The translations under genes and the position numbers were made by a program. 64,000 nt of DNA, taken from the NCBI RefSeq assembly GCF_900067135.1, contig NZ_FJUR01000001.1, positions 995,501-1,059,500 on the forward strand, in the 5' to 3' direction. Shown piece by piece: positions 9,430 through 18,657 of the stretch (position 1 is its first letter; each line of letters begins with the position of its first letter). The notes beneath the pieces were generated by a model that saw only the letters and a program-made list of their open reading frames with translations, was not told the DNA's origin and did no database searches. Origin of the DNA: Rhizobium sp. 9140 (lineage in GTDB: Bacteria > Pseudomonadota > Alphaproteobacteria > Rhizobiales > Rhizobiaceae).

Positions 9430-9762
9430 ATGGGACGAACGAGCATGCGAAACTGGTCGATCCTCCTTGTCGGCATCCTGGCAGCACTGGGCGAGATGAC
9501 GATTCCGGCTGCTGCACAGCCGCAACAGCCGGTCGCGACGTTCGACAGCCTGCCCGGCGTCGTGCCACTGGATCCGATCGGCACCACCAGCAGTCTGCGC
9601 TGCGAACAGGCCCTCATCGACCGCGCGCAGGGCAATATCCTGCCCAATCGTGGGCCGCGCTACCACACGGTCAATGTCTGCAGCCGCGACGGCGGCCCCG
9701 AATTCGTCTCTCCCCGCCTACCGCCCTCGAATTACCGGCAGCTTCGCGGTTTCAATTATTGA
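9430..9762 (+). CDS. small exported hypothetical protein
   Basis: This 110-residue protein has a classic signal peptide: MGRTSMRNW, a hydrophobic stretch, then a probable AAA cleavage site near residue 29. The mature part contains two cysteines (SLRCEQAL and NVCSRDG), which could form a disulphide. I recognise no family. GGTGGGG lies about nine bases before the ATG at 9430; a second ATG at 9445 is possible and leaves the signal peptide intact. It is divergent from the RNase D gene across a ~180-base gap. Confidence 0.6.
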   Translation: MGRTSMRNWSILLVGILAALGEMTIPAAAQPQQPVATFDSLPGVVPLDPIGTTSSLRCEQALIDRAQGNILPNRGPRYHTVNVCSRDGGPEFVSPRLPPSNYRQLRGFNY

Positions 9763-9891
9763 CGTAACCTTCGGATGTCCTGCACGCGTTCCCTCTGGTA
9801 CTGAGGACCGTCTCCAATCGCGAGAGGTTGGAGCAGAGGGCCATGTCTCCGCTCTGTGGGATAGGGCTGGAAGGATGCGGGAGGAATGCGA

Positions 9892-10923
9892 ATGTCCGAA
9901 AACGAAAAGCCGCTGGTGATCAGCGCGCCCGAGCCGCGAACGCTCGATCTGATTTTCACGCCGGAAGCCTTCGGGGTTTTGCACGACCGATACCGGGTCG
10001 TGGAGGTGGAGGCCGATACGATCGCAAGCCTGGATGGCGATCTTCTGGGGACGGCGCGCTACGTGCTCGGCCAGCCGCCGCTTGATTCCGCGACGCTTGC
10101 ACGCATGCCGGAACTGCGCTGCGTCCTCAACGTGGAAAGCAACCTGATCAACAACATGCCCTATGATGTGCTGTTCGAGCGCGGCATTCATGTTGTCACC
10201 ACCGGGCAGGTGTTTGCCGAGCCGGTCGCGGAAATGGGCCTCGCCATGGCACTCGGGATCGCGCGCGGGCTTGTCGATGCCGATCTCGACTTCCGCCAGG
10301 GGCGTGAACTTTGGGGTGGAGACGGCAACCAGACGGCAAGGCTCTTGAGTGGCTCCAACGTCGGCATCATCGGCTTCGGTGATCTCGGCAAGGCGCTGAA
10401 CCGCGTTCTCACCGGCTTCCGGACGGTCACGCGCGTGTTCGACCCTTGGCTGCCCGCTTCGATCCTGAAGGACAATGGCGTCATTCCGGCGGATCTCGAC
10501 ACCGTGCTGTCCGAGAGCGATTTTATCTTCGTCGTGGCGGCCGTGACCAGCGAGAACCAGAATTTCCTTGATGCGCAGGCATTTGCAAAGATGAAGAAGG
10601 GCGCAGCCTTCATTCTGCTGAGCCGCGCCAACGTGGTGGATTTCGACGATCTGATGGCCGCCGTCGAGGCGGGCCACATCGTCGCTGCCAGCGACGTCTT
10701 CCCGGAAGAGCCGCTAGCGCTCGACCACAAGGTCCGCAGCCTGCCCGGTTTTCTGCGGTCCGCACACAGGGCAGGGGCGCTCGACAGCGCGTTCAAGAAG
10801 ATGGGCGACATGGTGCTGGAGGATATGGACCTGATGGATCGCGGACTGCCGCCCATGCGCTGCAAGCGCGCGGAACGCGAGACCGTGTCGCGCATGCGCT
10901 CCAAGCCTGTCACCAATAACTAA
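9892..10923 (+). CDS. D-isomer-specific 2-hydroxyacid dehydrogenase family protein
   Basis: This 343-residue NAD-dependent oxidoreductase resembles D-3-phosphoglycerate dehydrogenase. The Rossmann glycine motif GIIGFGDLGKAL lies near residues 158-169. The usual catalytic trio is visible: Arg in LSRANVVD (~245), Glu in FPEEPL (~272) and His in SAHRAG (~292). Its substrate is not evident; it lacks the ACT domain of SerA and could act on a sugar acid or ketoacid. The ATG at 9892 has GGAGG seven bases upstream, preferred over the ATG at 9886. No operon partner is adjacent. Confidence 0.8.
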   Translation: MSENEKPLVISAPEPRTLDLIFTPEAFGVLHDRYRVVEVEADTIASLDGDLLGTARYVLGQPPLDSATLARMPELRCVLNVESNLINNMPYDVLFERGIHVVTTGQVFAEPVAEMGLAMALGIARGLVDADLDFRQGRELWGGDGNQTARLLSGSNVGIIGFGDLGKALNRVLTGFRTVTRVFDPWLPASILKDNGVIPADLDTVLSESDFIFVVAAVTSENQNFLDAQAFAKMKKGAAFILLSRANVVDFDDLMAAVEAGHIVAASDVFPEEPLALDHKVRSLPGFLRSAHRAGALDSAFKKMGDMVLEDMDLMDRGLPPMRCKRAERETVSRMRSKPVTNN

Positions 10924-10971
10924 AGGCGTGTCGCCCGAAACTGGACCGCGGCTTCGGGAGCTTGGCATGCT

Positions 10972-11199
10972 TTAAGGAGATGCGGGGATCGGTCCCTCGG
11001 GATTGATCCTGCGCATTGCTTCCAGTAGCGCCGACTCGCTCCTATGGCCTGTCTTGTAAAGAGCGAGCAGCACGGTCGCGACATCGCGGCCGTCCGCACT
11101 GTCGATGGGCGCACCGATTTCCTGACACCAGAGATCGAGCGCCCGATAGACGACATCAATCTCCGTTTGCCCGAGCGCCATATCCGATAGAAACGACAT
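10972..11199 (-). CDS. small hypothetical protein, probably cytosolic
   Basis: The 75-residue product starts MSFLSDMALGQTEID and is mostly helical and acidic in its first half, with no signal peptide or membrane segment. I do not recognise the family by motif. AAGGGAG lies at a good distance before the ATG, which is the main reason for calling it. It is convergent with the dehydrogenase gene, and a second small minus-strand gene lies upstream. Confidence 0.6.
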   Translation of the reverse strand: MSFLSDMALGQTEIDVVYRALDLWCQEIGAPIDSADGRDVATVLLALYKTGHRSESALLEAMRRINPEGPIPASP

Positions 11200-11370
11200 G
11201 AAGGCTCCCTTCCGCTGCAGGAGGGCGGACTATAGCATGCGTCATGCCGGTCTCGACATCGCTAGATCTCGTGCATGTCGCGCAAAACTAGGCCGCGATG
11301 TTGCGATAACGACATGAAGAGAAACAAAAACGGAAAGCGTGCCAAGCGAATCTGAAAGATCGCGACGCGC

Positions 11371-11574
11371 TTACGAGGCAGCCTCCGCCCGCACGGATGC
11401 GGCGGACGCCTCCATCAGCGATGCGGCGATCGCCATGGCCAAAAGTTTGCCCTTCGCGCGAACCGTCCCCGTATTCGCATCGCGTGCCGACACGGCAAGG
11501 TCCATGCCTTCCCGCATCAGGATCTGCTGCGCCCGCAGCACGGCCCAATTTTCAACGTTATCGTTCTTCCCCAT
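11371..11574 (-). CDS. small hypothetical protein
   Basis: The product is 67 residues starting MGKNDNVENWAVLRAQQILM. It is Ala-rich toward the C-terminus (LLAMAIAASLMEASAAS) and likely helical. AAGGGGG lies seven bases before the ATG at 11574, better than the GTG one codon upstream. No known family is recognised. It lies in tandem with the preceding 75-residue gene, but ~170 bases separate them. Confidence 0.5.
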   Translation of the reverse strand: MGKNDNVENWAVLRAQQILMREGMDLAVSARDANTGTVRAKGKLLAMAIAASLMEASAASVRAEAAS

Positions 11575-11880
11575 CACGACACCCCCTTCGCTTGATCATA
11601 AGCTCGACGCGTTCCCTCCGAGGTGCAAAACGGATGCGCCGCGAATCATGGAAACATGTTCAAGAAGATGCGAAATATCACTCCCTGAGAAGCGTGACTT
11701 CTGCACGATGAAAAGTAAGGGTTTTGTGGCAGCAGTTCGGAAGCGGCGTTCCAAGGACCTTTTGGCCGTCGGTGCAGACCGGAGGCGCTCTCTCAGGCCG
11801 ACGTCTCCGGATGACCTCGATGCACCCCAGAACATCGATCGCTCAAGGAAGGACTGTCGCCGACAGTATCCCCGAACGCC
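11575..11880. other. intergenic stretch without a supported gene
   Basis: About 305 bases separate the small hypothetical gene from the terminator of tRNA-Leu. Open frames cross it on both strands, but each continues through the tRNA in a frame typical of artefacts and none has a good ribosome binding site. I see nothing else in it. Confidence 0.5.
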
Positions 11881-11905
11881 AAAAGCCCTGCGTGAGCAGG
11901 GCTTT
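11881..11905 (-). terminator. terminator of tRNA-Leu
   Basis: Arms AAAGCCCTGC and GCAGGGCTTT (11882-11905) form a perfect 10-bp stem with a GTGA loop, ending in T residues. It lies 20 bases past the tRNA 3' end on the minus strand. Confidence 0.8.
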
Positions 11906-11925
11906 ATGGGTAGTCCTTGGGAATT

Positions 11926-12012
11926 TGGTGCCCAGAAGAGGACTCGAACCTCCACACCCTTTCGGGTACCAGCACCTGAAGCTGGCGCGTCTACCAATTC
12001 CGCCATCTGGGC
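11926..12012 (-). tRNA. tRNA-Leu (anticodon CAG), CCA encoded
   Basis: The minus strand reads as an 87-nt class II tRNA with acceptor arms GCCCAGA/TCTGGGC and encoded CCA. The anticodon stem CCAGC/GCTGG encloses the loop TTCAGGT, which gives anticodon CAG (leucine, CUG codons). A long variable arm (TACCCGAAAGGGTG) is present, as expected for tRNA-Leu. A good promoter lies immediately upstream and a terminator downstream, so it is a single-gene unit. Confidence 0.96.
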
Positions 12013-12022
12013 GACGAGCGGG

Positions 12023-12051
12023 GATGTAAAAGGCCGGGCGTCCGGTGTCAA
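12023..12051 (-). promoter_or_regulatory. probable promoter of tRNA-Leu
   Basis: On the minus strand a perfect TTGACA (12046-12051) and TACATC (12023-12028) are separated by 17 bases. Transcription would start only a few bases before the mature tRNA 5' end. Confidence 0.55.
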
Positions 12052-12107
12052 CAGCGATTTTGAAGATTTCACGACACCTTAGGCAAGTTGTTGTTTTTGG
12101 TAACGTT

Positions 12108-13577
12108 TCATTCTGCCGCCTTGCCGGTGTCTCCAGCATGTCCGATGCTGTCGGCTTCGGCCCATGAGCGAATTCGGATAAGGCCGGCTGCCAGCAGAGC
12201 AAGAGCCTTCGTCTCCGTCTCCGCTTCGACGTAGCAGCGCATTTCCGGGGCATTGCCCGAGGGGCGGAGGTGGACGATGCTATCGTCTGCCAGCGTGATC
12301 CTGTGGCCGTCGATATCGCTGACGGACACCGGTATGCCGAGCGGCTTCAGAAAGGCCGCGAGCGCTGTAGGGCTGCTCCGGAGATGCGCCATCAAGCCCT
12401 GGCTCGTTTCCACCGGAAACCGCTCCAGACGGTCGCTGAGGGCGATCGGGAGGTTGTAACCATTCACGATGGCGGAAAGCGACTGGCGACGCTGAGCGGC
12501 CTGATGAAGGACCGCCAGCACCGGCAGAAAGCAGTCGCGTGTCGGAAGCGGTGCGAGCGTGGTGCCGTTCACCGTCACCGCGCTCCCCGTAAGCGTTCCC
12601 CCATTCGCCTCGAAGCCGACCACGCGCTCATGTCCGGCCGCTGCCGCTTCCACCATGCCGGCGATGACGAAGGGGGAGCCGACGCGGGTCCGAAGGATGT
12701 CCGTCGTGCCTCGCCGCTCCAGTCCGGAATTCGATGTTACCGGTGTCACGGCGATGGTTGCCCCGAGGAATTCGGCCGCGATGAGGCCGAGAAGATCCCC
12801 CCGGACCGGTTCTCCGGCTTCGTTGCTGACGAGCGGCCGGTCGCCGTCGCCGTCGGCAGAAACGATCGCGTCGAGGCGGTATTCGCCGGCCCAGCCGCGC
12901 AGAGCCGTGATGGTGTCCGGAGCGACCGCTTCGGTATCCACCGGAATGAAGGTTTCCGAGCGCCCGAGCGGCACCACGTCCGCCCCGTAATGCACGAGCA
13001 CGTCGACAAAGAGATCGCGTGCAACCGTCGAGTGCTGGTAGACGCCGATCCTCAGGCCGGAGAGCGCGTGACCCGGCAGAAGGCTCACATTGCGGGCCAT
13101 GAAGAGATCGCGCACCGTCGCCTCGATCGTCGGCACCTCGGCAGGTGTCGCGTCGATCGTGGTCTGTCCGGCACGCAGCGCATCCGCCGCCTCCGTGATC
13201 GCCTGTTCGTCGGCCTTGCCGATCTCGCCATCCGGGCGATAGAATTTGATGCCGTTGCGGTCGGCGGGGATATGCGACCCCGTGACCATCAGGGCCGCGG
13301 AACGGGTGGCCAGCGCATGCAGCGCAAGTGCCGGCGTTGGCACGGTGCCGCAGTCGAGAACGGTCAAGCCGGCCCGCAGAAGGGCACCTGCGGCGATCGC
13401 GGAGATAGCCGGGCTGGAGGGCCGAAAATCCCGGGCGATGAGGACGGTATCGCCGGGCTTTGCCTGACCGGTGGAAAGAAGATAGTGCGCAAAGGCCGTG
13501 GCATAGAGCGCGGCAGCCGGACCTTCGAGATCGATGGCAAGGCCACGAAGCCCGCTTGTTCCGAATTTCAGGCTCAT
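12108..13577 (-). CDS. phosphohexomutase (phosphomannomutase/phosphoglucomutase family)
   Basis: This enzyme interconverts hexose 6- and 1-phosphates for nucleotide-sugar and polysaccharide synthesis. The 489-residue protein has all four alpha-D-phosphohexomutase landmarks: the phosphoserine loop TGSHIPADRNG (Ser ~101; TASHNP in most relatives), the metal loop DGDGDRPL (~240), the sugar loop EANGGTL (~325) and the phosphate loop RPSGNAPEMR (~443). GGAG precedes the ATG at 13577. The family call is firm; the preferred sugar (mannose or glucose) cannot be read from the sequence. It is a single gene between tRNA-Leu and a YqaA-like gene. Confidence 0.85.
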   Translation of the reverse strand: MSLKFGTSGLRGLAIDLEGPAAALYATAFAHYLLSTGQAKPGDTVLIARDFRPSSPAISAIAAGALLRAGLTVLDCGTVPTPALALHALATRSAALMVTGSHIPADRNGIKFYRPDGEIGKADEQAITEAADALRAGQTTIDATPAEVPTIEATVRDLFMARNVSLLPGHALSGLRIGVYQHSTVARDLFVDVLVHYGADVVPLGRSETFIPVDTEAVAPDTITALRGWAGEYRLDAIVSADGDGDRPLVSNEAGEPVRGDLLGLIAAEFLGATIAVTPVTSNSGLERRGTTDILRTRVGSPFVIAGMVEAAAAGHERVVGFEANGGTLTGSAVTVNGTTLAPLPTRDCFLPVLAVLHQAAQRRQSLSAIVNGYNLPIALSDRLERFPVETSQGLMAHLRSSPTALAAFLKPLGIPVSVSDIDGHRITLADDSIVHLRPSGNAPEMRCYVEAETETKALALLAAGLIRIRSWAEADSIGHAGDTGKAAE

Positions 13578-13708
13578 GTCGCGTCTCTCCTGCGGCTTAT
13601 CGTGTCTCGATGCGATGCTGATAGCAGGAATATCGCAAACCCATGACGCATCATAGGCATGGGAGCATTGCGCAGCAGAGAAATGGAAAGGCTGTTACCG
13701 AGGCCGTC

Positions 13709-14134
13709 TTATCCGAATACCCAGACCAGCACAGCATAGCGCGCAGCTTTGCCGATGGTGACGTAGACCAGAAACGGCAGCCACGGCATGCGCAGCAGGC
13801 CGGCTGCCAGCGTCAGGGGGTCGCCGATGACGGGCACCCAGGAGAGAAGCAGGACCGGTTGCCCGTACTTGCGGAAGGTAGCCTCTGCCCGGCCGCGACC
13901 CTTCGGCGAGACGGGGAACCAGCGGCGCCCTTCGAACCGCAGGAAAAAGCGCCCGAGGACGAAGTTGACGACGGCGCCGAGCACATTGCCGACCGTGGCG
14001 ACGAGGAAGACGAAGCCGCGCGGCAGGCTCGGATCCTGAAGGGCTGCGATGACAGCCGCTTCCGACAGGCCGAAGAGAAGCGTGGCGGACAGGAAGGCGG
14101 CAGCGAAGACGCCGGAGAGGGCTGCAAGGCTCAA
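13709..14134 (-). CDS. YqaA family membrane protein (SNARE-associated/DedA-like)
   Basis: The 141-residue inner-membrane protein has about four hydrophobic segments. The central motif GNVLGAVVNFVLGRFF and the later SWVPVIGDPLTLAAGLL match the short YqaA branch of the DedA/VTT family, whose members are linked to membrane lipid handling. Its exact substrate is unknown. The start overlaps the stop of the SelW-like gene upstream by four bases (ATGA), so the two are co-translated. Confidence 0.8.
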   Translation of the reverse strand: MSLAALSGVFAAAFLSATLLFGLSEAAVIAALQDPSLPRGFVFLVATVGNVLGAVVNFVLGRFFLRFEGRRWFPVSPKGRGRAEATFRKYGQPVLLLSWVPVIGDPLTLAAGLLRMPWLPFLVYVTIGKAARYAVLVWVFG

Positions 14135-14421
14135 GAGGCAGGCCGATCGGTATGTCCGAGATCGCGCTCGGGCGCGATGATGTCGCGCACGCGCTGCTTC
14201 AGCTCCTTAGGCCCGGGGAAACCGCCATCACGCTTGCGCTCCCAGATCAGTATGTCATTAACGCGGATCTCGAAATTGCCACCTGTTGCGGGGATCAGCG
14301 CGACTTCGCCGAGCGCGTCCGGGAAGGTCTGCAGCAACTCCTGCGCCATCCAGCCGGAGCGCAGAAGCCAGTTGCACTGCGTGCAATAGAGAATGCTGAC
14401 ACGGGGTTTTTCCTGGCTCAT
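14131..14421 (-). CDS. SelW/SelT/SelH-like (Rdx family) thioredoxin-fold protein
   Basis: The 96-residue protein begins with a beta strand and the redox motif CTQC (Cys13, Cys16), where selenoprotein W relatives carry Cys-x-x-Sec or Cys-x-x-Cys. GGNFEIRVND and WERKRDGGFPGPKELKQRVRD are typical of the Rdx family. It is probably a cytosolic thiol redox protein; no partner is known from the sequence. It overlaps the YqaA gene by four bases. GGAG is present shortly upstream of the ATG. Confidence 0.85.
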   Translation of the reverse strand: MSQEKPRVSILYCTQCNWLLRSGWMAQELLQTFPDALGEVALIPATGGNFEIRVNDILIWERKRDGGFPGPKELKQRVRDIIAPERDLGHTDRPAS

Positions 14422-14531
14422 GACCCTGCTCCTTCGGCGTGACGGTTGCGGATGAGGCTTACTGCATTCTCGATGGCGCCGAAACGGTTTGCACGCCGTC
14501 TGCCGTATTTCCCATGTGATCTTTCACGCAA

Positions 14532-15089
14532 ATGTTAACTGGCAGGCTCATGTTTCTCGAGGGAGCCGTCTTGCGGCGGCGGGTAACTGCGGGAAGACGG
14601 GGAGGGAAATTCTTTTGCCCCGAACCCAGGAGCCATTCCCAGGACCGATATCGTTACCAGCCGGCGCGGCCGATCTTCCCCGCCCTCCAGCGCCTCTACC
14701 GCCCCTTTGATACGATGGTGGAGACCGTCCTGCGGGTCGTCGCCGGTGCCCTTCTCGTCACCCACGGCTTCGGCAAGATCACCAATCCCTTCGGCGCCGT
14801 CGGCATGGTCGAAAGCCTTGGCTTCTACCCCGGCGTCTTCTGGTCGCCGCTGCTGGCCGCCACCGAATTCTTCGGGGGCATTCTCGTTGCCATCGGCCTG
14901 TTCACGCGGCCTGCGGCATTCGCCTCTATGATTGTGCTTCTGGTCACCATCTATTTCCATGGCATCGTCAAGGCCGAGGGGCTGGCCGGTGCGGAGACGT
15001 CGATCCTTTGGGCGGCGATCTTCCTCTCCTTTGCCGTGCGCGGCTCCAACGCCCAGTCGGTCGATGCGAAGCTCGGTCGACAGATCTGA
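14532..15089 (+). CDS. DoxX family membrane protein
   Basis: DoxX proteins are small inner-membrane proteins related to quinone or thiosulphate oxidation; most have no defined role. Here VETVLRVVAGALLVTHGFGK, EFFGGILVAIGLF and later hydrophobic segments give four membrane helices, and the C-terminus ends QSVDAKLGRQI. The start is uncertain. The segment LQRLYRPFDT just before the first helix looks conserved, yet the frame offers only ATG at 14532, 14550 or 14715. None has a convincing ribosome binding site, and the first two add a basic tail unlike the family. The longest form is given; the true protein is probably about 125-145 residues. Confidence 0.75.
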   Translation: MLTGRLMFLEGAVLRRRVTAGRRGGKFFCPEPRSHSQDRYRYQPARPIFPALQRLYRPFDTMVETVLRVVAGALLVTHGFGKITNPFGAVGMVESLGFYPGVFWSPLLAATEFFGGILVAIGLFTRPAAFASMIVLLVTIYFHGIVKAEGLAGAETSILWAAIFLSFAVRGSNAQSVDAKLGRQI

Positions 15090-15100
15090 GCGGAAACACA

Positions 15101-15126
15101 AAAATGGCGGCCGAAGCCGCCATTTT
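15101..15126 (-). terminator. terminator of the infB operon, possibly bidirectional
   Basis: Arms AAAATGGCGGC (15101-15111) and GCCGCCATTTT (15116-15126) form a perfect 11-bp stem with a CGAA loop. On the minus strand TTTTTGTGTTT follows. It can also serve the DoxX gene, whose stop is 12 bases away on the plus strand. Confidence 0.85.
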
Positions 15127-15149
15127 CAAATCTATGATCCACTGTCGCC

Positions 15150-17816
15150 TTACAGCGTGCGGGTGATGTGCTCCACGCGGAAGCACTCGATCGTATCGCC
15201 GGAACGGATGTCTTCGTAGTTCTCGAAGGCCATACCGCATTCCTGACCGACCGGCACTTCGGAGACTTCGTCCTTGAAGCGCTTGAGGGTCTTGAGCTTG
15301 CCTTCGTGGATGACGACGTTGTCGCGCAGCAGGCGGACGCCCGCACCACGCTCGACCTTGCCTTCGACCACGCGGCAACCCGCAACCTTGCCGGTCTTGG
15401 TGATGTTGAACACTTCCAGGATTTCGGCATTGCCGAGGAAGGTTTCGCGACGCTCTGGCGAGAGCAGGCCCGACATCGCTGCCTTCACGTCATCCACCAG
15501 GTCGTAGATGATGTTGTAGTAGCGGATCTCGATGCCCGAACGCTCGGACGCCTGGCGTGCCTGCACGTTGGCACGAACGTTGAAGCCGATGATCGCCGCA
15601 TCCGACGATTCCGCCAGCGCGATATCGGACTCGGTGATCGCACCGGCCCCCGAATGAACGATGCGGGCACGAACTTCGTCGGTGCCCAGACGATCGAGCG
15701 CGCCGATGATGGCTTCGACTGAACCCTGCACGTCGCCCTTGATGACCAGCGGGAACTCCTTGAACCCGGTGTTCTGCAGCTTGCTCATCATCTGTTCGAG
15801 CGAACCGCGCTGGCCGGACTGGCGGGCAACCGCCTTGTCGCGCGTCAGGCGCTGGCGATATTCGGAGATCTCGCGGGCGCGGCCTTCGTTCTCGACCACG
15901 GCGAAGCGATCGCCGGCAGCCGGCGTTCCCGACAGGCCGAGAACTTCGACCGGGGTCGCCGGGCCGGCTTCCTTGACATGGTCGCCCTTGTCGGTGACGA
16001 GCGCGCGCACGCGGCCCCACTGGTCGCCGGCAACGATGATCTGGCCGGGCTTCAGCGTGCCCTTCTGGACGAGGACGGTCGCAACCGAGCCACGACCGCG
16101 GTCGAGCTGGGCTTCGATGACGATACCTTCGGCCGTCCGGCTCGGATCGGCCTTGAGGTCGAGGATTTCGGCCTGCAGCAGGATCGCCTCGAGCAACTTG
16201 TCGAGATTGAGCTTGTTCTTGGCCGACACTTCGACGTCGAGAACTTCACCGCCGAGCGATTCCACGAACACTTCGTGCTGCAACAGCTGCTGGCGCACCT
16301 TCTCCGGGTTGGCTTCGTGCTTGTCGATCTTGTTGATCGCAACGATGATCGGAACGTTGGCAGCCTTTGCATGGCTGATCGACTCGATCGTCTGCGGCAT
16401 GACGCTGTCGTCGGCCGCAACCACCAGGATTGCAATGTCGGTTGCCTGCGCACCACGGGCACGCATGGCCGTGAAGGCGGCGTGGCCGGGCGTGTCGATA
16501 AAGGTGATCTTCTGGCCGTTCTTCTCGACCTGATAGGCACCGATGTGCTGTGTGATGCCGCCGGCTTCGCCCGAGACGACGCTCGTCTGGCGGATGGCGT
16601 CGAGCAGCGAGGTCTTGCCGTGGTCGACATGGCCCATGATGGTCACGACCGGAGGACGCGACACCATTTCGCCGGCATCGTCGGCCTGATTGAAGATGCC
16701 TTCTTCAACGTCGGATTCCGATACGCGCTTGACCGTGTGGCCGAATTCGGCAGCGATGATCTCGGCCAGGTCGGCGTCGATGACATCGCCGGGCTTCATC
16801 ATCTGGCCGTCCTTCATCAGGTACTTGATGACGTCGACGGCGCGTTCGGACATGCGCTGCGACAGTTCCTGAATGGTGATGGTTTCCGGCAGAACGACTT
16901 CGCGCATGACCTTTTCGCGCGTTTCCTGCATCTGGCTGCGGCGGAACTTCTCCTGGCGGCGGCGCATGGCGGCGAGCGAGCGGCCACGGGCATTCCCATC
17001 GTCGTCAAGGGCTGCCGTCAGCGTCAGCTTGCCCTTGCGGCGCTCTTCTTCTGTCTTCGGACGCGCCGGAGCCTTGGCAGGCTCGGGGCGAACCGGCTTG
17101 CCGCGAACCGGCACGGCGCCCGGACGGGCAGGGCGCGTTTCCTCGGCTTCATTGGTGCGGCGCGTGCGCACGCCATTCGCGTCCGTCGTGATGACGGGGG
17201 CGGGGCGTTCGACCACAGGGGGAGCAGCAGCTGCTGCGGCGGCGGCGGCCTTTTCGGCCTCGGCAGCAGCGGCGAGCGCGACCTTCTCGGCTTCGCGTTC
17301 GGCAGCCGGACGGGCAGCCTCTTCCGCCGCGCGGCGTGCGGCTTCCTCAGCTTCGCGCTTCAGGCGTTCGGCTTCTTCGATCTTGCGCTTCTCTTCAGCG
17401 ATGACGCGTGCCTTGGCTTCCTCGGCATCGCGGATCTGCGCTTCGGCAAGCGCGCGGCGGCGCGCGTCGATTTCACCGGCCGACAGCTGGTTCAGAACGA
17501 CGCCGGTGCGCGGACGCGCCGGATCGGGCCGCGGAGCCTGAGGCTGCGGGCGAACCGTGGTCTGCTGCATGGGGCGGGTTTCCGGCGGGCGCGGCTGCGG
17601 CGCACGCACGGGAGCCGCAGCCGAGGCGATCGGTGCGACCGGCTTCTCGTCTTCGGGCCGGGTGGGGCGGCGTTTGCGGGTTTCGACCACGACAGCCTTC
17701 GTGCGGCCGCGGCCCATGTCCTGGCGGACTGTGCCCTGGCTCACGCCGGAGGGGCGCAGCGTCAGAGTCTTCTTGCCGGCTCCGCTCAGGGTCTTGTCGT
17801 CGTTGTTATCGGTCAT
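15150..17816 (-). CDS. infB: translation initiation factor IF-2
   Basis: IF-2 is the GTPase that brings initiator tRNA to the ribosome. The 888-residue protein has a long N-terminal region rich in Ala, Glu, Arg and Pro with a charged coiled coil at ~120-190. Next comes the IF2_N segment ([20 protein letters not shown]) and the G domain with GHVDHGKT at ~394-401, DTPGHAAF, and NKID at ~493-496. The C-terminal domains end VEHITRTL. The length is normal for rhizobia. AGGAA precedes the ATG. It is the last gene of the rimP-nusA-ylxR-infB unit; rbfA and truB, which often follow, are absent here and a terminator closes the operon. Confidence 0.97.
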   Translation of the reverse strand: MTDNNDDKTLSGAGKKTLTLRPSGVSQGTVRQDMGRGRTKAVVVETRKRRPTRPEDEKPVAPIASAAAPVRAPQPRPPETRPMQQTTVRPQPQAPRPDPARPRTGVVLNQLSAGEIDARRRALAEAQIRDAEEAKARVIAEEKRKIEEAERLKREAEEAARRAAEEAARPAAEREAEKVALAAAAEAEKAAAAAAAAAPPVVERPAPVITTDANGVRTRRTNEAEETRPARPGAVPVRGKPVRPEPAKAPARPKTEEERRKGKLTLTAALDDDGNARGRSLAAMRRRQEKFRRSQMQETREKVMREVVLPETITIQELSQRMSERAVDVIKYLMKDGQMMKPGDVIDADLAEIIAAEFGHTVKRVSESDVEEGIFNQADDAGEMVSRPPVVTIMGHVDHGKTSLLDAIRQTSVVSGEAGGITQHIGAYQVEKNGQKITFIDTPGHAAFTAMRARGAQATDIAILVVAADDSVMPQTIESISHAKAANVPIIVAINKIDKHEANPEKVRQQLLQHEVFVESLGGEVLDVEVSAKNKLNLDKLLEAILLQAEILDLKADPSRTAEGIVIEAQLDRGRGSVATVLVQKGTLKPGQIIVAGDQWGRVRALVTDKGDHVKEAGPATPVEVLGLSGTPAAGDRFAVVENEGRAREISEYRQRLTRDKAVARQSGQRGSLEQMMSKLQNTGFKEFPLVIKGDVQGSVEAIIGALDRLGTDEVRARIVHSGAGAITESDIALAESSDAAIIGFNVRANVQARQASERSGIEIRYYNIIYDLVDDVKAAMSGLLSPERRETFLGNAEILEVFNITKTGKVAGCRVVEGKVERGAGVRLLRDNVVIHEGKLKTLKRFKDEVSEVPVGQECGMAFENYEDIRSGDTIECFRVEHITRTL

Positions 17817-17922
17817 TCCGTTCCGTTCCTAAGATCGAAGCCGGATGCGTATCACCAGACCCCGTCGTTCGATTGTCGTCTTACCGTATTGCGGTCGTCA
17901 CGGCCGTGGCCGGTGTCCCGCG

Positions 17923-18651
17923 TCATAATGTCGGCTGGGAAGCGTCGCCGAAGGCACGGGGGGACATTTCGCCCCGGTATCTTTCCAGCATGTTTGCGCG
18001 CTTCACTACACCCTCACCCGCCTGCCCTGCAAGCGCTGCGGCATGGATAAAAGAATTACTTCCAAGCAACGTATCCAATTCCTCTCCGGTGAAGAAGCGG
18101 AAGGTGGGTATCTGCTCGCCGTCGTCGGCGACAAAGCTCATGGCCTTGCGCGCCTGGTCTATTTTCCGCACACCGTCGGGTGCGGCCGTCGAAGCGTGGA
18201 ACGTGGCGATGGCCGCCATTCCGCGAACCGCCTGTTCCACCTTCGAAGCCCCGGTGATGAACTGCGCGGCCTTGCGCGCCATGTTCATCATGCCGATCAG
18301 CTGGTGGACGAGAAGCCTGTCGACCTCGTCCAGAAGCTCGGGGCCGGGCTTGGCCTCCGCCGTCTTCAGCGCCCGCGCAAAAAGCTTGCGCTTGATCGCC
18401 TTCTCCAGAACCGCGCGTTCGGCGGTGACCCAGCAGCCGCGTCCCGGCAACTGGCGTTTCAGGTCTGCAACCACCCGGCCGTCCGGCCCGGCAACGAAGC
18501 GGATCAGGCCGTCATCGACTGATGCGCTCATGCGGGTTACGATGCACATGCGCCCGTTCAGCGGCAAGTCGTCATCATCCCCGTGCGGCACGAGATCGGG
18601 GACGTTCGCATCGTCTGGTGCCATGTCTGGCTGGTTGGTCACGGAATTCAT
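17923..18651 (-). CDS. YlxR-type RNA-binding protein (DUF448 plus L7Ae-like domain)
   Basis: This 242-residue protein sits in the conserved slot between nusA and infB. The N-terminal DUF448 domain shows MCIVTR (residues ~35-40) and LPGRGCWV (~68-75). Residues ~105-200 resemble the L7Ae/Gadd45-type fold that alphaproteobacterial members carry, including QLIGMMNMARKAAQFITGA. The C-terminal portion is an extension. The role is thought to be RNA binding tied to transcription or translation, but it is not defined. It lies six bases after the nusA stop. Confidence 0.85.
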   Translation of the reverse strand: MNSVTNQPDMAPDDANVPDLVPHGDDDDLPLNGRMCIVTRMSASVDDGLIRFVAGPDGRVVADLKRQLPGRGCWVTAERAVLEKAIKRKLFARALKTAEAKPGPELLDEVDRLLVHQLIGMMNMARKAAQFITGASKVEQAVRGMAAIATFHASTAAPDGVRKIDQARKAMSFVADDGEQIPTFRFFTGEELDTLLGSNSFIHAAALAGQAGEGVVKRANMLERYRGEMSPRAFGDASQPTL

Positions 18652-18657
18652 GAGAGA

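Noticed and set aside
11596..12072. Minus-strand 158-residue ORF over tRNA-Leu
   Set aside because: It reads the tRNA itself as protein and lacks a start signal.
11339..12082. Plus-strand 247-residue ORF over tRNA-Leu
   Set aside because: It runs through the tRNA-Leu gene in a frame well known as an artefact (RTRTSTPFRVPAPEAG-like) and has no family resemblance.
15978..18050. 690-codon plus-strand ORF opposite infB
   Set aside because: It is antisense to infB and the ylxR end; high-GC genes often leave the opposite strand open.
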